DNA of 5,178 bases from Opitutia bacterium UBA957 (GCA_002293065.1 DBCN01000003.1:1-5178), one strand, 5' to 3'; positions 1 to 5,178 are shown, counted from the stretch's first letter. Numbers and translations are program-made. The notes: generated from the sequence alone by a model not told the origin.

Positions 1-1542
1 CTGGAAGGCGGTGATGCCTTCGCGCGTACCGCAGATCTTGAAGTCCATGTCGCCGTAGTGGTCTTCGGCGCCGATGATGTCGGTGAGCACGCGGTGCTTC
101 ACGATCTGACCGCTCTGGTCTTCGGTCACGAGACCGCAGGAGATGCCGGCGACCGGGGCCTTGATCGGCACGCCCGCGTCGAGGAGCGCGAGGGTACCGC
201 CGCAGACGGAGGCCATCGACGTGGAACCGTTGGATTCCATGATCTCGGAGACGAGACGGATGGAGTACGGGAAGTCCTGCTCGGAAGGCAGCACGGAGAG
301 CAACGAGCGCTCGGCGAGGTTGCCGTGGCCGGTTTCGCGGCGGCTGGTCATGCCGAAGCGGCCCGTCTCACCCACGGAGAACGGCGGGAAGTTGTAGTGC
401 AGGAGGAACGAGCGCTTGCTCGGGCCGCCGGTGATGGCGTCGACTTCCTGGGCGTCCTTGGAGGTGCCGAGGGTCGCGAGCACGAGGCCCTGCGTTTCGC
501 CGCGCTGGAAGAGCGAGGAACCATGGACGCGCGGGAGCACGTCGACTTCGCAGGAGATCGCGCGGAGATCCTTCGGGGTGCGGCCGTCGGCGCGCTCACC
601 GCTCTGGATGATGGCGTTGCGGTAGACCTTTTCCTGGAGCTTTTCGAAAGCCATCTTGATCTGGCGGGCGTCGAAGACGTCGCCGAGTTCAGCCTTGCAG
701 GCAGCCTTGGCCTTCTCGACCACGGCCTTGACGGCGTCGCCGCGCTCCTTCTTGGAAGCGAGGAAGATCGCCTTCTTGAGGAGGTCGCCTTCGTTCGCGA
801 CGCGTTCGCAGATCGCGAGAGCCTTGGCTTCGCAAACGACGAGCGGGAACTGGCGCTTGGTCTTGGAGTACATCGCGGCCAGCTTGCGCTGGGCGGCGAT
901 GATGGGCTGGATGGCCTTCTGGGAGTATTCGAGGGCGGCGATGAAGTCGGCTTCCGGGAGCTGGTCCGCGGAACCTTCGATCATCATCATGTCCTTCTCG
1001 TTGCCGACGTAGATCAGGTCGAGGTCGGACTGGTACTGCTCTTCGTGCGTGGGGTTGACCACGAACTGGCCGTTGACGCGGCCGAGGCGGATGCCGGCGA
1101 TCGGGCCGTTCCAAGGGATGTCGGAGCAAAGGAGCGCGGCGGAAGCGCCGTTCACCATGAGCACGTCGGAGTCGTTGATCTGGTCCGCCGAGAGGAGGAG
1201 GCCGATCACCTGGACTTCATTGAGGAAGCCTTCGGGGAAGAGCGGGCGCAGGGGGCGGTCGCAGAGACGGGAGGTCAGGATTTCCTTGTCGGAAGGCTTA
1301 CCTTCGCGACGGAAGTAACCACCGGGGAAGCGGCCGGCGGCGGCGAACTTCTCGCGGTAGTCGACGGTGAGCGGGAAGAAGTCCTGGTCGGGAGAACGCA
1401 GGTCTTCGGCGGCGGTGGCCGACACGAAGAGCGTCGTTTCGCCCTTGCTGATGGTGACGGCACCATTCGCCAAGCGGGCGATGGAACCGGTGCTGATGGT
1501 GATACCGAGTTCGTCGATGGTCACCGAGTGTTTCTGTTTCAT
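1..1542 (-). CDS. pnp: Polyribonucleotide nucleotidyltransferase (PNPase), N-terminal 514 residues, C-terminus outside window
   Basis: PNPase degrades RNA 3'-to-5' by phosphorolysis, releasing nucleoside diphosphates, and acts as a trimer, often in the degradosome. My reverse-strand translation is open from the ATG at 1542-1540 to the window edge. Visible landmarks: a first RNase PH domain (about residues 1-145) with the RNA-binding FRR loop at 77-79 (GGYFRREGKP); an alpha-helical linker (about 200-290); and a second RNase PH domain with RGETQ, LHYNFPPFSVGETG and MESNGSTSMASVCGG blocks. The catalytic acidic cluster is intact: D494, D500 and K502 in AEDHYGDMDFK, matching E. coli D486/D492/K494. 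The window ends at GITAFQ, so the KH and S1 domains (about 190 residues in a normal 700-residue enzyme) lie outside. No Shine-Dalgarno precedes the start; the upstream bases are A-rich. It lies 127 bases downstream of rpsO in the same direction, as in many bacteria. Confidence 0.97.
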   Translation of the reverse strand, partial: MKQKHSVTIDELGITISTGSIARLANGAVTISKGETTLFVSATAAEDLRSPDQDFFPLTVDYREKFAAAGRFPGGYFRREGKPSDKEILTSRLCDRPLRPLFPEGFLNEVQVIGLLLSADQINDSDVLMVNGASAALLCSDIPWNGPIAGIRLGRVNGQFVVNPTHEEQYQSDLDLIYVGNEKDMMMIEGSADQLPEADFIAALEYSQKAIQPIIAAQRKLAAMYSKTKRQFPLVVCEAKALAICERVANEGDLLKKAIFLASKKERGDAVKAVVEKAKAACKAELGDVFDARQIKMAFEKLQEKVYRNAIIQSGERADGRTPKDLRAISCEVDVLPRVHGSSLFQRGETQGLVLATLGTSKDAQEVDAITGGPSKRSFLLHYNFPPFSVGETGRFGMTSRRETGHGNLAERSLLSVLPSEQDFPYSIRLVSEIMESNGSTSMASVCGGTLALLDAGVPIKAPVAGISCGLVTEDQSGQIVKHRVLTDIIGAEDHYGDMDFKICGTREGITAFQ

Positions 1543-1606
1543 TGTGTTTTTTGCGTTTTGCGCGTTGTGCCAGGCGGGATTGCCCGGCGGTTTTGGTTGG
1601 GGGGTG

Positions 1607-1638
1607 AAAAGCGGACGTCCCAGCGGTGGCTGGGACGT
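1607..1638 (-). terminator. Hairpin between rpsO and pnp: probable intrinsic terminator/attenuator or processing site
   Basis: On the minus strand, ACGTCCCAGC and GCTGGGACGT form a perfect 10-bp stem (1638-1629 with 1624-1615) around a 4-base loop. CCGC and then four Ts (1610-1607) follow. The stem begins 32 bases after the rpsO stop. The short, displaced T-run makes it an imperfect terminator, so partial read-through into pnp, or 3'-end protection of rpsO mRNA, is plausible. In E. coli an attenuating terminator occupies the same place between rpsO and pnp. The stem is seen directly; the function is inferred. Confidence 0.65.
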
Positions 1639-1669
1639 GCAAGCAAGACCGACCGCGGAAGCGGCGGGC

Positions 1670-1930
1670 TTACTTACGCAGGCTGAGCTTGCTGATCAGG
1701 GCGTTGTAACGGTCCAGATCGCTCGACTTCAGGTAGGCGAGGAGCTTGCGGCGACGGTTGGTCAGCATGATGAGACCGCGGCGCGAGTGGAAATCCTTAC
1801 GGTGGGTACGGAGGTGGTCCGTGAGGTGGTTGATGCGGCCGGAGAGGATGGCGACCTGGACTTCAGGCGAACCGGTATCCTTGGCATCCTGCTGGTGCTT
1901 CTTGATGATATCAGACTTATCGAACGACAT
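1670..1930 (-). CDS. rpsO: 30S ribosomal protein S15
   Basis: S15 is a primary-binding protein of the 30S subunit; it contacts the helix 20/21/22 junction of 16S rRNA and takes part in bridge B4. The 86-residue product is close to the usual 88-89. It carries the family landmarks: a short N-terminal helix, GSPEVQVAILSGRINHLTDHL (residues 20-40), HRKDFHSRRGL (43-53) and the basic RRRKLLAYL block (59-67), ending in KLSLRK. The frame stays open upstream to 2098, but the conserved S15 sequence begins at the ATG at 1930-1928 (MSFDKSDI), so I choose that start. No Shine-Dalgarno is visible: the preceding bases are C/A-rich (ACCCACCCAAAGTC). A structured leader lies 51 bases upstream and pnp lies downstream. 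Autoregulation by S15 binding to its own leader is common in bacteria and is likely here. Confidence 0.98.
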   Translation of the reverse strand: MSFDKSDIIKKHQQDAKDTGSPEVQVAILSGRINHLTDHLRTHRKDFHSRRGLIMLTNRRRKLLAYLKSSDLDRYNALISKLSLRK

Positions 1931-1981
1931 GACTTTGGGTGGGTGTTTGGGTTGAGTTTGGCCGACTTGGGAGAAATTCCC

Positions 1982-2039
1982 GAGGACCCGCCGAACGGCC
2001 GGTACCTCCGTCTGGAAGGAACTTTCGTTCCTCGGCCAG
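1982..2039 (-). promoter_or_regulatory. Structured 5' leader of rpsO, candidate S15 autoregulatory RNA
   Basis: Two hairpins sit side by side in the rpsO leader, read on the minus strand. The first (2039-2012) pairs CTGG with CCAG, has a 2-base CC bulge, then a 7-bp stem (GAGGAAC with GTTCCTT, one G-U) closed by a GAAA tetraloop. The second (2008-1982) pairs GAGG with CCTC, has a single bulged T, then ACC with GGT, a G-G mismatch and GCC with GGC around a GTTC loop. Three bases separate them, which would allow coaxial stacking, and the second ends 51 bases before the rpsO ATG. S15 represses its own translation through structurally varied leaders in several phyla. The pairing is seen; S15 binding is inferred. 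Confidence 0.55.
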
Positions 2040-2086
2040 CGTGAGAAGGGGTCCACCCTCCTCCCTAACGAAGTGAAGCCGAATTC

Positions 2087-2098
2087 GTGACAGGTCAC
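2087..2098. repeat. Perfect 12-base palindrome with 2-base centre, possible operator upstream of rpsO
   Basis: GTGAC-AG-GTCAC has two 5-base arms that are exact reverse complements. It lies about 157 bases upstream of the rpsO ATG, in the gap after the scramblase-like gene. With a 2-base centre it is too tight for an RNA hairpin and looks more like a site for a dimeric regulator. A single 10-base match can occur by chance in GC-rich DNA, so the call is tentative. No convincing -10/-35 pair was found nearby. Confidence 0.25.
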
Positions 2099-2144
2099 CC
2101 CCCTTGAGGCAAGCAGGAAACCGCCCCCGACAGGACTTATTCAC

Positions 2145-2159
2145 ACCCCCTCTCGGGGT
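2145..2159 (-). terminator. Short hairpin overlapping the stop of the scramblase-like gene, weak terminator candidate
   Basis: ACCCC (2159-2155, minus strand) pairs with GGGGT (2149-2145) around a 5-base loop, starting at the last base of the TGA stop. There is no T-run after the stem (GTGAATAAG follows), so it does not meet the usual intrinsic terminator pattern. It may only stabilise the mRNA 3' end. Confidence 0.3.
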
Positions 2160-2767
2160 CAGTTTTCGGTGAAAATCAGGTCGTACCCCAGGCAAGCGGC
2201 CAAAAGGAGGGCCACCTGACTCGGCTGAGTGGCGGCGCCCGGGGCGAGGGTCAGCTGGTAGTTATCCGCCGAGGTAAAGAACTCCTTGGCCAGACCTGCC
2301 CACTTCTTGTCCATGGTACCGATGACCTGACCGGAGCCATCGACAAGCTCGCGGGTCCAACTCATCCATTTGCCGCTGAAGCTGCCGACCGGCCGCTCGT
2401 TGGCATCCTCCACGAGGAGCTCGCGCTTGAAGGAGATGAACTTCGTCCGGAGGAGGCCAACGAATCGGCCTTGGCCATCATAGACGCTCAGACGGGTGCG
2501 CCAAAAAGTGAAAGGCTTTTCGATGCGCAAGGCGACCGTCGTTCCGTCGGCTTCGTAGACCGTCACCTTGGTCGGCAGGATCTTCTTGTTGATCAGGAGC
2601 CGGAGCCAAGCGGCTTTGGGCTCTTCTTTGGCCAGCCCAAGCTGGGCGCCCGTGACGGGATCCAGGAGGTCGTAGGCATCCGTCAGCTTCATGAAGCCCA
2701 CGTGCTCGCGGATGAAGAAGGTCGAACGGCTGAGCAACGACGGAAGGGGTGGCGGCATTTCTTGCAT
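2159..2767 (-). CDS. Scramblase-like / LURP-one-related beta-barrel protein
   Basis: The 202-residue product resembles bacterial members of the phospholipid scramblase/LURP-one superfamily (tubby C-terminal fold). Evidence: the N-terminal SRSTFFIREHVGFMKLTDAYDLLDPVTG block (13-40), a run of beta-strand-like segments, and a C-terminal hydrophobic segment (185-197) that in this fold forms the helix threaded through the barrel. Residues 93-164 hold three repeats with the pattern G-x4-K-[FW]-x5-[KR]-E-[LF]: G104/K109/E116, G128/K133/E140 and G150/K155/E162. There is no signal peptide, so a cytosolic or membrane-face location is likely. I chose the ATG at 2767-2765; the open frame extends further but overlaps the upstream gene as a shadow. 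AAAGGG lies 2 bases before this ATG, so the ATG 9 bases on (2758-2756), with 11-base spacing, is an alternative. It lies 47 bases after the 128-residue gene and is probably co-transcribed with it. Lipid scrambling by bacterial members is unproven. Confidence 0.78.
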   Translation of the reverse strand: MQEMPPPLPSLLSRSTFFIREHVGFMKLTDAYDLLDPVTGAQLGLAKEEPKAAWLRLLINKKILPTKVTVYEADGTTVALRIEKPFTFWRTRLSVYDGQGRFVGLLRTKFISFKRELLVEDANERPVGSFSGKWMSWTRELVDGSGQVIGTMDKKWAGLAKEFFTSADNYQLTLAPGAATQPSQVALLLAACLGYDLIFTEN

Positions 2768-2814
2768 GACCCTTTCTCGGCAGAACCGCCCGTTCCGTCC
2801 AGCGAGAAACCACT

Positions 2815-3201
2815 TCAGAACGCCACGTCGACTTCGTAGACGTCGCCCGGCCGGCGCGCGATGGCCTCGATGCGGAAGCCGTTGGGGTCGGGGATGATCT
2901 CCGCGAGGTCGAAGGAGCGGACGGACTTCGGCAAGCCCTCGAACACCAGCGTGAAGACGTAAGGCCTGGTGTAGTCGATCTTCGTCCAATGCGGGTAGAG
3001 CGAAATCTTCTCAAAAGACACCAGCCGACTGGTGTGGTTGGAGTCGCGATCGAGGAGGAAGGTGCTCTGCCAGACGCGCACCATTTCCGTGGTGTACGCG
3101 GGGACGCGGACGTGGACGACGACGGGCTCCCGCGGCTGGACCGAGGTTTCCTCCGCCGTCTCCGGCCTTACCGTGGTGGTGGTCTCCGCTGCAGGGCTCA
3201 T
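2815..3201 (-). CDS. Conserved-looking hypothetical protein, 128 residues
   Basis: I do not recognise this family with confidence. Residues 1-25 are a T/E/P-rich, probably disordered tail without a signal peptide. From about 40 to 128 the sequence looks like a compact beta domain: WQSTFLLDRDSNHTSRLVSF (44-63), then FTLVFEGLPKSVRSFDLAEI (83-102), IPDPNGFRIEAI (103-114) and a final GDVYEVDVAF. The regular alternation of hydrophobic strands and the LPKS..SFDL..IIP motif suggest a real, conserved domain, perhaps like small hypothetical proteins of Bacteroidota, but that is from memory only. The ATG at 3201-3199 has a weak AGG eight bases upstream. Codon use matches the neighbours (many C/G third positions). 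It is the first gene of a likely two-gene unit with the scramblase-like gene and is divergent from yhbY. Confidence 0.8.
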   Translation of the reverse strand: MSPAAETTTTVRPETAEETSVQPREPVVVHVRVPAYTTEMVRVWQSTFLLDRDSNHTSRLVSFEKISLYPHWTKIDYTRPYVFTLVFEGLPKSVRSFDLAEIIPDPNGFRIEAIARRPGDVYEVDVAF

Positions 3202-3294
3202 CCCCGCAACCTACGAACCCCCGGCCAGCAGGCAAGCGAGGGCTCACCTGATTAGCCCGTTGACTCCCTCCCCCTCTAAAAGCGGAATAGGTCC
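3202..3294. promoter_or_regulatory. Divergent intergenic region with possible promoters
   Basis: These 93 bases separate two divergent genes, so both promoters should lie here unless they are inside the genes. TTGACT at 3260-3265 matches a plus-strand -35 box well, but no good -10 follows at 16-18 bases, and transcription from it would leave a very short leader for yhbY. An imperfect inverted repeat, GGGCT (3240-3244) and AGCCC (3254-3258) with a 9-base spacer, could be an operator. No minus-strand promoter could be called. Confidence 0.3.
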
Positions 3295-3606
3295 ATGGAT
3301 AACGGCTCAACGGATAAACCCGGTCTCACCGGGGCGGAACGCAGCAAGCTTCGCAGCCTGGCGCAGACGCTCGACCCCAAGGTCTTCGTGGGCAAGGCGG
3401 GCATCAACGAGGGCATCTCGAAACTGCTCCTGCAGGCGTTCAACAAGGCCGACCTCGTGAAGGTCCGCTTCACCGCCGAGCGCGATGCCATGGAAACCCA
3501 GATGCAGGAACTCGCCCGCCTGACGGGGAGCGAGGTGATCGGCAGCGTCGGCCGCACGGCGACTTTCTTCAAGTTAGGTGAGGCCGCCGAAGACGACGGC
3601 GAATAA
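3295..3606 (+). CDS. yhbY: YhbY-type CRM-domain RNA-binding protein (ribosome assembly)
   Basis: The 103-residue product is a single CRS1-YhbY (CRM) domain with short tails. E. coli YhbY associates with pre-50S particles, and the fold resembles IF3-C. Landmarks: LTGAERSKLRSLAQTLDPKVFVGKAGINEGI (11-41) with the RNA-binding GxxG loop as GKAG at 33-36, then a helix and LVKVRF (54-59), and the last strand SVGRTATFFKL (84-94). The C-terminal tail is acidic (EAAEDDGE) rather than basic as in E. coli YhbY. The ATG at 3295 is preceded by GGA eight bases upstream, a weak ribosome binding site. The polyprenyl synthase gene follows 3 bases after the stop, so the two are very likely one transcript with coupled translation. 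Confidence 0.93.
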   Translation: MDNGSTDKPGLTGAERSKLRSLAQTLDPKVFVGKAGINEGISKLLLQAFNKADLVKVRFTAERDAMETQMQELARLTGSEVIGSVGRTATFFKLGEAAEDDGE

Positions 3607-3609
3607 GCC

Positions 3610-4497
3610 ATGGATGCCGCCAGGTTCCAGTCGCAGCACGACTCCCTGATCCAGGCCGCGGAACTGGCTTTGCGGACCTTGACCCCGGCCGCCGACACGC
3701 GCCCGGCCCGCCTGCACGCGGCGATGCGCTACTCGCTCGAGGCGGGCGGCAAACGCTTGCGCCCCGTGCTCTGCCTCGCGGCCGCCCAAGCCTTCCGGCC
3801 CGCCGCCGACGCCCGCCATGCCGCGACCGCGCTGGAGTGCATCCATACCTACTCGCTCATCCATGACGACCTACCGTGCATGGATAACTCCGACCTCCGC
3901 CGGGGCCGGCCATCCTGCCACAAGGCTTTCGATGAGGCCACCGCCCTGCTCGCCGGCGACGCCCTCCTGCCCTTGGCCTTTGCCTTGCTGGCCCAAGGCT
4001 ATGCCGACCGCCCCGAACTTTCGCGGCGGCTCGTCGCGGAGCTCGCGCACGCCGCGGGCTCGACCCTCTTGGTTGGCGGACAGACCGAAGACATGGGTGG
4101 CCTCGCCGCCGGCGCCGACGCCGACCGGCTCGAATTCATCCTGCTCGGCAAGACGGCCGCCATGCTCAGCGCGCCGCTGGCCATGGGCGCGCTCATCGGC
4201 GAAGCCAGCGAAGCCGATGTCGAGCATTGCCGCCTCGCCGGTCGCGCCGCCGGCATCGCCTTCCAGTTGGTCGACGATCTCCTCGATGGTTCCGCCAATG
4301 CCGCCCAACTCGGCAAGCCCGTCGGGGCCGACGCGCAAAACGGCAAGTTCACCTATCCGGGCCTGCATGGCATCCCGGCCACGCAAGCCCGCATCCAGCA
4401 ACTGACGGCGGAGGCGGTCGACCATCTGTCCGCTTGTCGGGGTGACACGACCTTCCTCCGCGCGCTGATCACGCGGATGGCCGGTCGCGACCGCTAG
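3610..4497 (+). CDS. ispA: Short-chain polyprenyl diphosphate synthase, probably farnesyl diphosphate synthase
   Basis: The enzyme condenses isopentenyl diphosphate with allylic diphosphates in the cytosol, feeding undecaprenyl, quinone and terpenoid pathways. The 295 residues match IspA length (299). Landmarks: GGKRLRP (46-52); the first aspartate-rich motif DDLPCMD (D86, D87, D92) followed by LRRGRPSCH (96-104); GQTEDM (157-162); GKT (180-182); the second aspartate-rich motif DDLLD (222-226); and GKFTYP (245-250). The two-residue insertion in the first motif plus Tyr five residues before it (YSLIHDD) is the bacterial FPP synthase pattern, though a GGPP product cannot be excluded. An Asp common in IspA after the first motif is Asn here (MDNSD). 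The gene starts 3 bases after yhbY with no clear Shine-Dalgarno, implying coupling, and ends 8 bases from the convergent DUF983 gene. Confidence 0.92.
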   Translation: MDAARFQSQHDSLIQAAELALRTLTPAADTRPARLHAAMRYSLEAGGKRLRPVLCLAAAQAFRPAADARHAATALECIHTYSLIHDDLPCMDNSDLRRGRPSCHKAFDEATALLAGDALLPLAFALLAQGYADRPELSRRLVAELAHAAGSTLLVGGQTEDMGGLAAGADADRLEFILLGKTAAMLSAPLAMGALIGEASEADVEHCRLAGRAAGIAFQLVDDLLDGSANAAQLGKPVGADAQNGKFTYPGLHGIPATQARIQQLTAEAVDHLSACRGDTTFLRALITRMAGRDR

Positions 4498-4505
4498 GCG
4501 GCGCC

Positions 4506-4907
4506 TTAGTCGTCCGAACGCCCTACGGCCGAAGGCAACTGCTCGGACAGCCAGGCATAGTAGGTGCCGAGCCATAGCCGCCAGGCGAGCGCATGGATGA
4601 AGGGCGGCACGATGAGCGCGGTGGCCGCGGCGATCTTCATCGCGGTGAGGCCGCTGACCCAGCCTTGACTCAAGCAGAACAAAAGGACGGGGAGCACGCC
4701 AAACGCCGTGAGCCCGTAATTCCAGACGATCGCGCCGAGGAAGAAGCCTTCCTTCCGACGCAGCACCATGCCGCAATGCCCACAGGCGTCGGGGGTGTTC
4801 GAAAAGCGGCGCCAAAAGCCTTGCGCCTGCAGCGGCCGGACCGGCTGGCTGCAATTGGGACACAGCCCGCGGGCGCACCGAAGGAAGATATCAGGACGAA
4901 AAGCCAC
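4506..4907 (-). CDS. DUF983 family zinc-ribbon membrane protein
   Basis: The 133-residue product has the DUF983 layout. It starts with a short basic stretch and two CxxC pairs (C16/C19 in CPNC and C42/C45 in CGHCG), predicted to bind one zinc. Two hydrophobic segments follow: about 61-81 (VWNYGLTAFGVLPVLLFCLSQ) and about 88-112 (LTAMKIAAATALIVPPFIHAL onward). A short polar tail ends at SDD. The family's function is unknown; it is an inner-membrane protein with a cytosolic zinc ribbon by prediction. The start is a GTG at 4907-4905, and an in-frame TAG just upstream (4919-4917) rules out a longer form. GGGTGG directly before the GTG is too close to be a standard ribosome binding site. It lies downstream of tsf but beyond a strong terminator, so it probably has its own promoter. 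Confidence 0.85.
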   Translation of the reverse strand: MAFRPDIFLRCARGLCPNCSQPVRPLQAQGFWRRFSNTPDACGHCGMVLRRKEGFFLGAIVWNYGLTAFGVLPVLLFCLSQGWVSGLTAMKIAAATALIVPPFIHALAWRLWLGTYYAWLSEQLPSAVGRSDD

Positions 4908-4937
4908 CCACCCAGGCTATCCCCCGCGCGGTCCATG

Positions 4938-4975
4938 TAAAGCAAAGGGCCGGCCTCCTTGCGGAAACCGGCCCT
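4938..4975 (-). terminator. Intrinsic terminator of tsf
   Basis: On the minus strand, AGGGCCGG (4975-4968) and CCGGCCCT (4953-4946) form a perfect 8-bp GC-rich stem. A 14-base loop can itself form three more pairs. TTGCTTTA follows, giving a T-rich tail interrupted by GC. It starts 21 bases after the tsf stop and in front of the DUF983 gene, so it should end the tsf transcript. Confidence 0.8.
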
Positions 4976-4995
4976 GGAAAGCGAACTAAGGTCGC

Positions 4996-5178
4996 TTATT
5001 CGGCGGCCGTCTCACCCACCTGGAAGCGGGTGAAGCGAACGATCGAAACCTCTTCGCCGACCTTCTTGGAGAGTTCGGCGAGGAGCTGGGAAACCTTCTT
5101 GTCCGGATCGCGGAAGAACGACTGTTCGAGGAGACAAACGTCGGCGAAGTACTTGTCGACGCGCCCCGAGATGATCTT
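4996..5178 (-). CDS. tsf: Elongation factor Ts, C-terminal 60 residues, start outside window
   Basis: EF-Ts is the guanine-nucleotide exchange factor that recycles EF-Tu-GDP in the cytosol. Reverse-strand translation from the right edge gives 60 residues ending at a TAA (4998-4996). They carry the typical C-terminal signature: KIISGRVDKYFADVCLLEQ (1-19 of the fragment), then SFFRDPDKKVSQLL (20-33) and IVRFTRFQVGE (46-56). This corresponds to the KIVxGRxxKFxxExxLLxQxF and VxRFxRFxVGE blocks of the family. The N-terminal UBA domain, the EF-Tu-contacting TDFV motif and probably rpsB lie outside the window. A strong terminator follows the stop. Confidence 0.93.
   Translation of the reverse strand, partial: KIISGRVDKYFADVCLLEQSFFRDPDKKVSQLLAELSKKVGEEVSIVRFTRFQVGETAAE

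Noticed and set aside
1574..1588. Small inverted repeat CGGG-ATTG-CCCG in the pnp leader.
   Set aside because: Only four pairs, readily expected by chance at this GC content; not enough for a terminator or an RNase III site.
58..1686. A 542-codon open frame on the plus strand opposite pnp.
   Set aside because: It is antisense to an unbroken, motif-complete PNPase frame. The translation is rich in G/A/E/D/R with no recognisable domain, typical of the complement of GC-rich codons.
1931..2098. N-terminal extension of S15 to a start at 2098.
   Set aside because: S15 normally begins with the M-S-x-D/T-K block found at 1930; the extension covers the structured leader and has no family similarity.
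2768..2989. N-terminal extension of the scramblase-like gene in its open frame.
   Set aside because: The added 74 residues are R/P/H-rich shadow sequence overlapping the real 128-residue gene; family similarity begins after the ATG at 2767.
3871..4878. A 335-codon open frame on the minus strand opposite the ispA-like gene and out of frame with DUF983.
   Set aside because: It covers two genes with clear family motifs in other frames, and its own translation shows no domain. GC-rich DNA has few stops, so long shadow frames are expected.
1..5178. Search for CRISPR arrays, insertion sequences, tRNAs, toxin-antitoxin pairs or phage genes.
   Set aside because: Nothing seen: no regularly spaced repeats, no transposase or integrase motifs, no tRNA-like cloverleaf, and the coding space is filled by housekeeping or conserved-type genes.

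Overview
The window is a GC-rich (roughly 60% or more by eye) stretch of bacterial chromosome made of housekeeping genes. I see no mobile element, CRISPR array, tRNA or rRNA. The gene set and protein sequences fit a Gram-negative, possibly Verrucomicrobiota/PVC-type bacterium. The pointers are weak Shine-Dalgarno use, a scramblase-like/LURP-one protein and high-GC codon use. That placement is an inference from general familiarity, not from a search.

Layout. Positions 1-1542 (minus) hold the N-terminal 514 codons of polynucleotide phosphorylase (pnp), which runs off the left edge. Just upstream in the same direction is rpsO (ribosomal protein S15, 1670-1930), giving the classical rpsO-pnp order. 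A 10-bp hairpin lies between them. In front of rpsO is a 228-base region with two adjacent stable hairpins (1982-2039), the best candidate here for a regulatory RNA, probably an S15 autoregulatory leader. A perfect 12-base palindrome sits further upstream. Next come two minus-strand genes, probably co-transcribed: a scramblase-like/LURP-one-type beta-barrel protein (2159-2767) and, upstream of it, a 128-residue protein I do not recognise (2815-3201).

A 93-base divergent gap (3202-3294) separates these from a tight plus-strand pair: a YhbY/CRM-domain ribosome-assembly protein (3295-3606) and, 3 bases later, a short-chain polyprenyl diphosphate synthase of the IspA type (3610-4497). That gene ends only 8 bases from the convergent stop of a minus-strand DUF983 zinc-ribbon membrane protein (4506-4907). 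A convincing intrinsic terminator (4938-4975) then separates DUF983 from the C-terminal 60 residues of elongation factor Ts (tsf, 4996-5178), which runs off the right edge.

How the genes fit together: four of the eight (tsf, rpsO, pnp, yhbY) serve translation, ribosome assembly and RNA turnover. The others cover isoprenoid supply (ispA-like) and membrane-associated or unknown roles. I did not find a clearly new multi-gene system. The points most worth a second look are the rpsO leader RNA, the scramblase-like gene with its uncharacterised partner, and the general lack of Shine-Dalgarno sequences.
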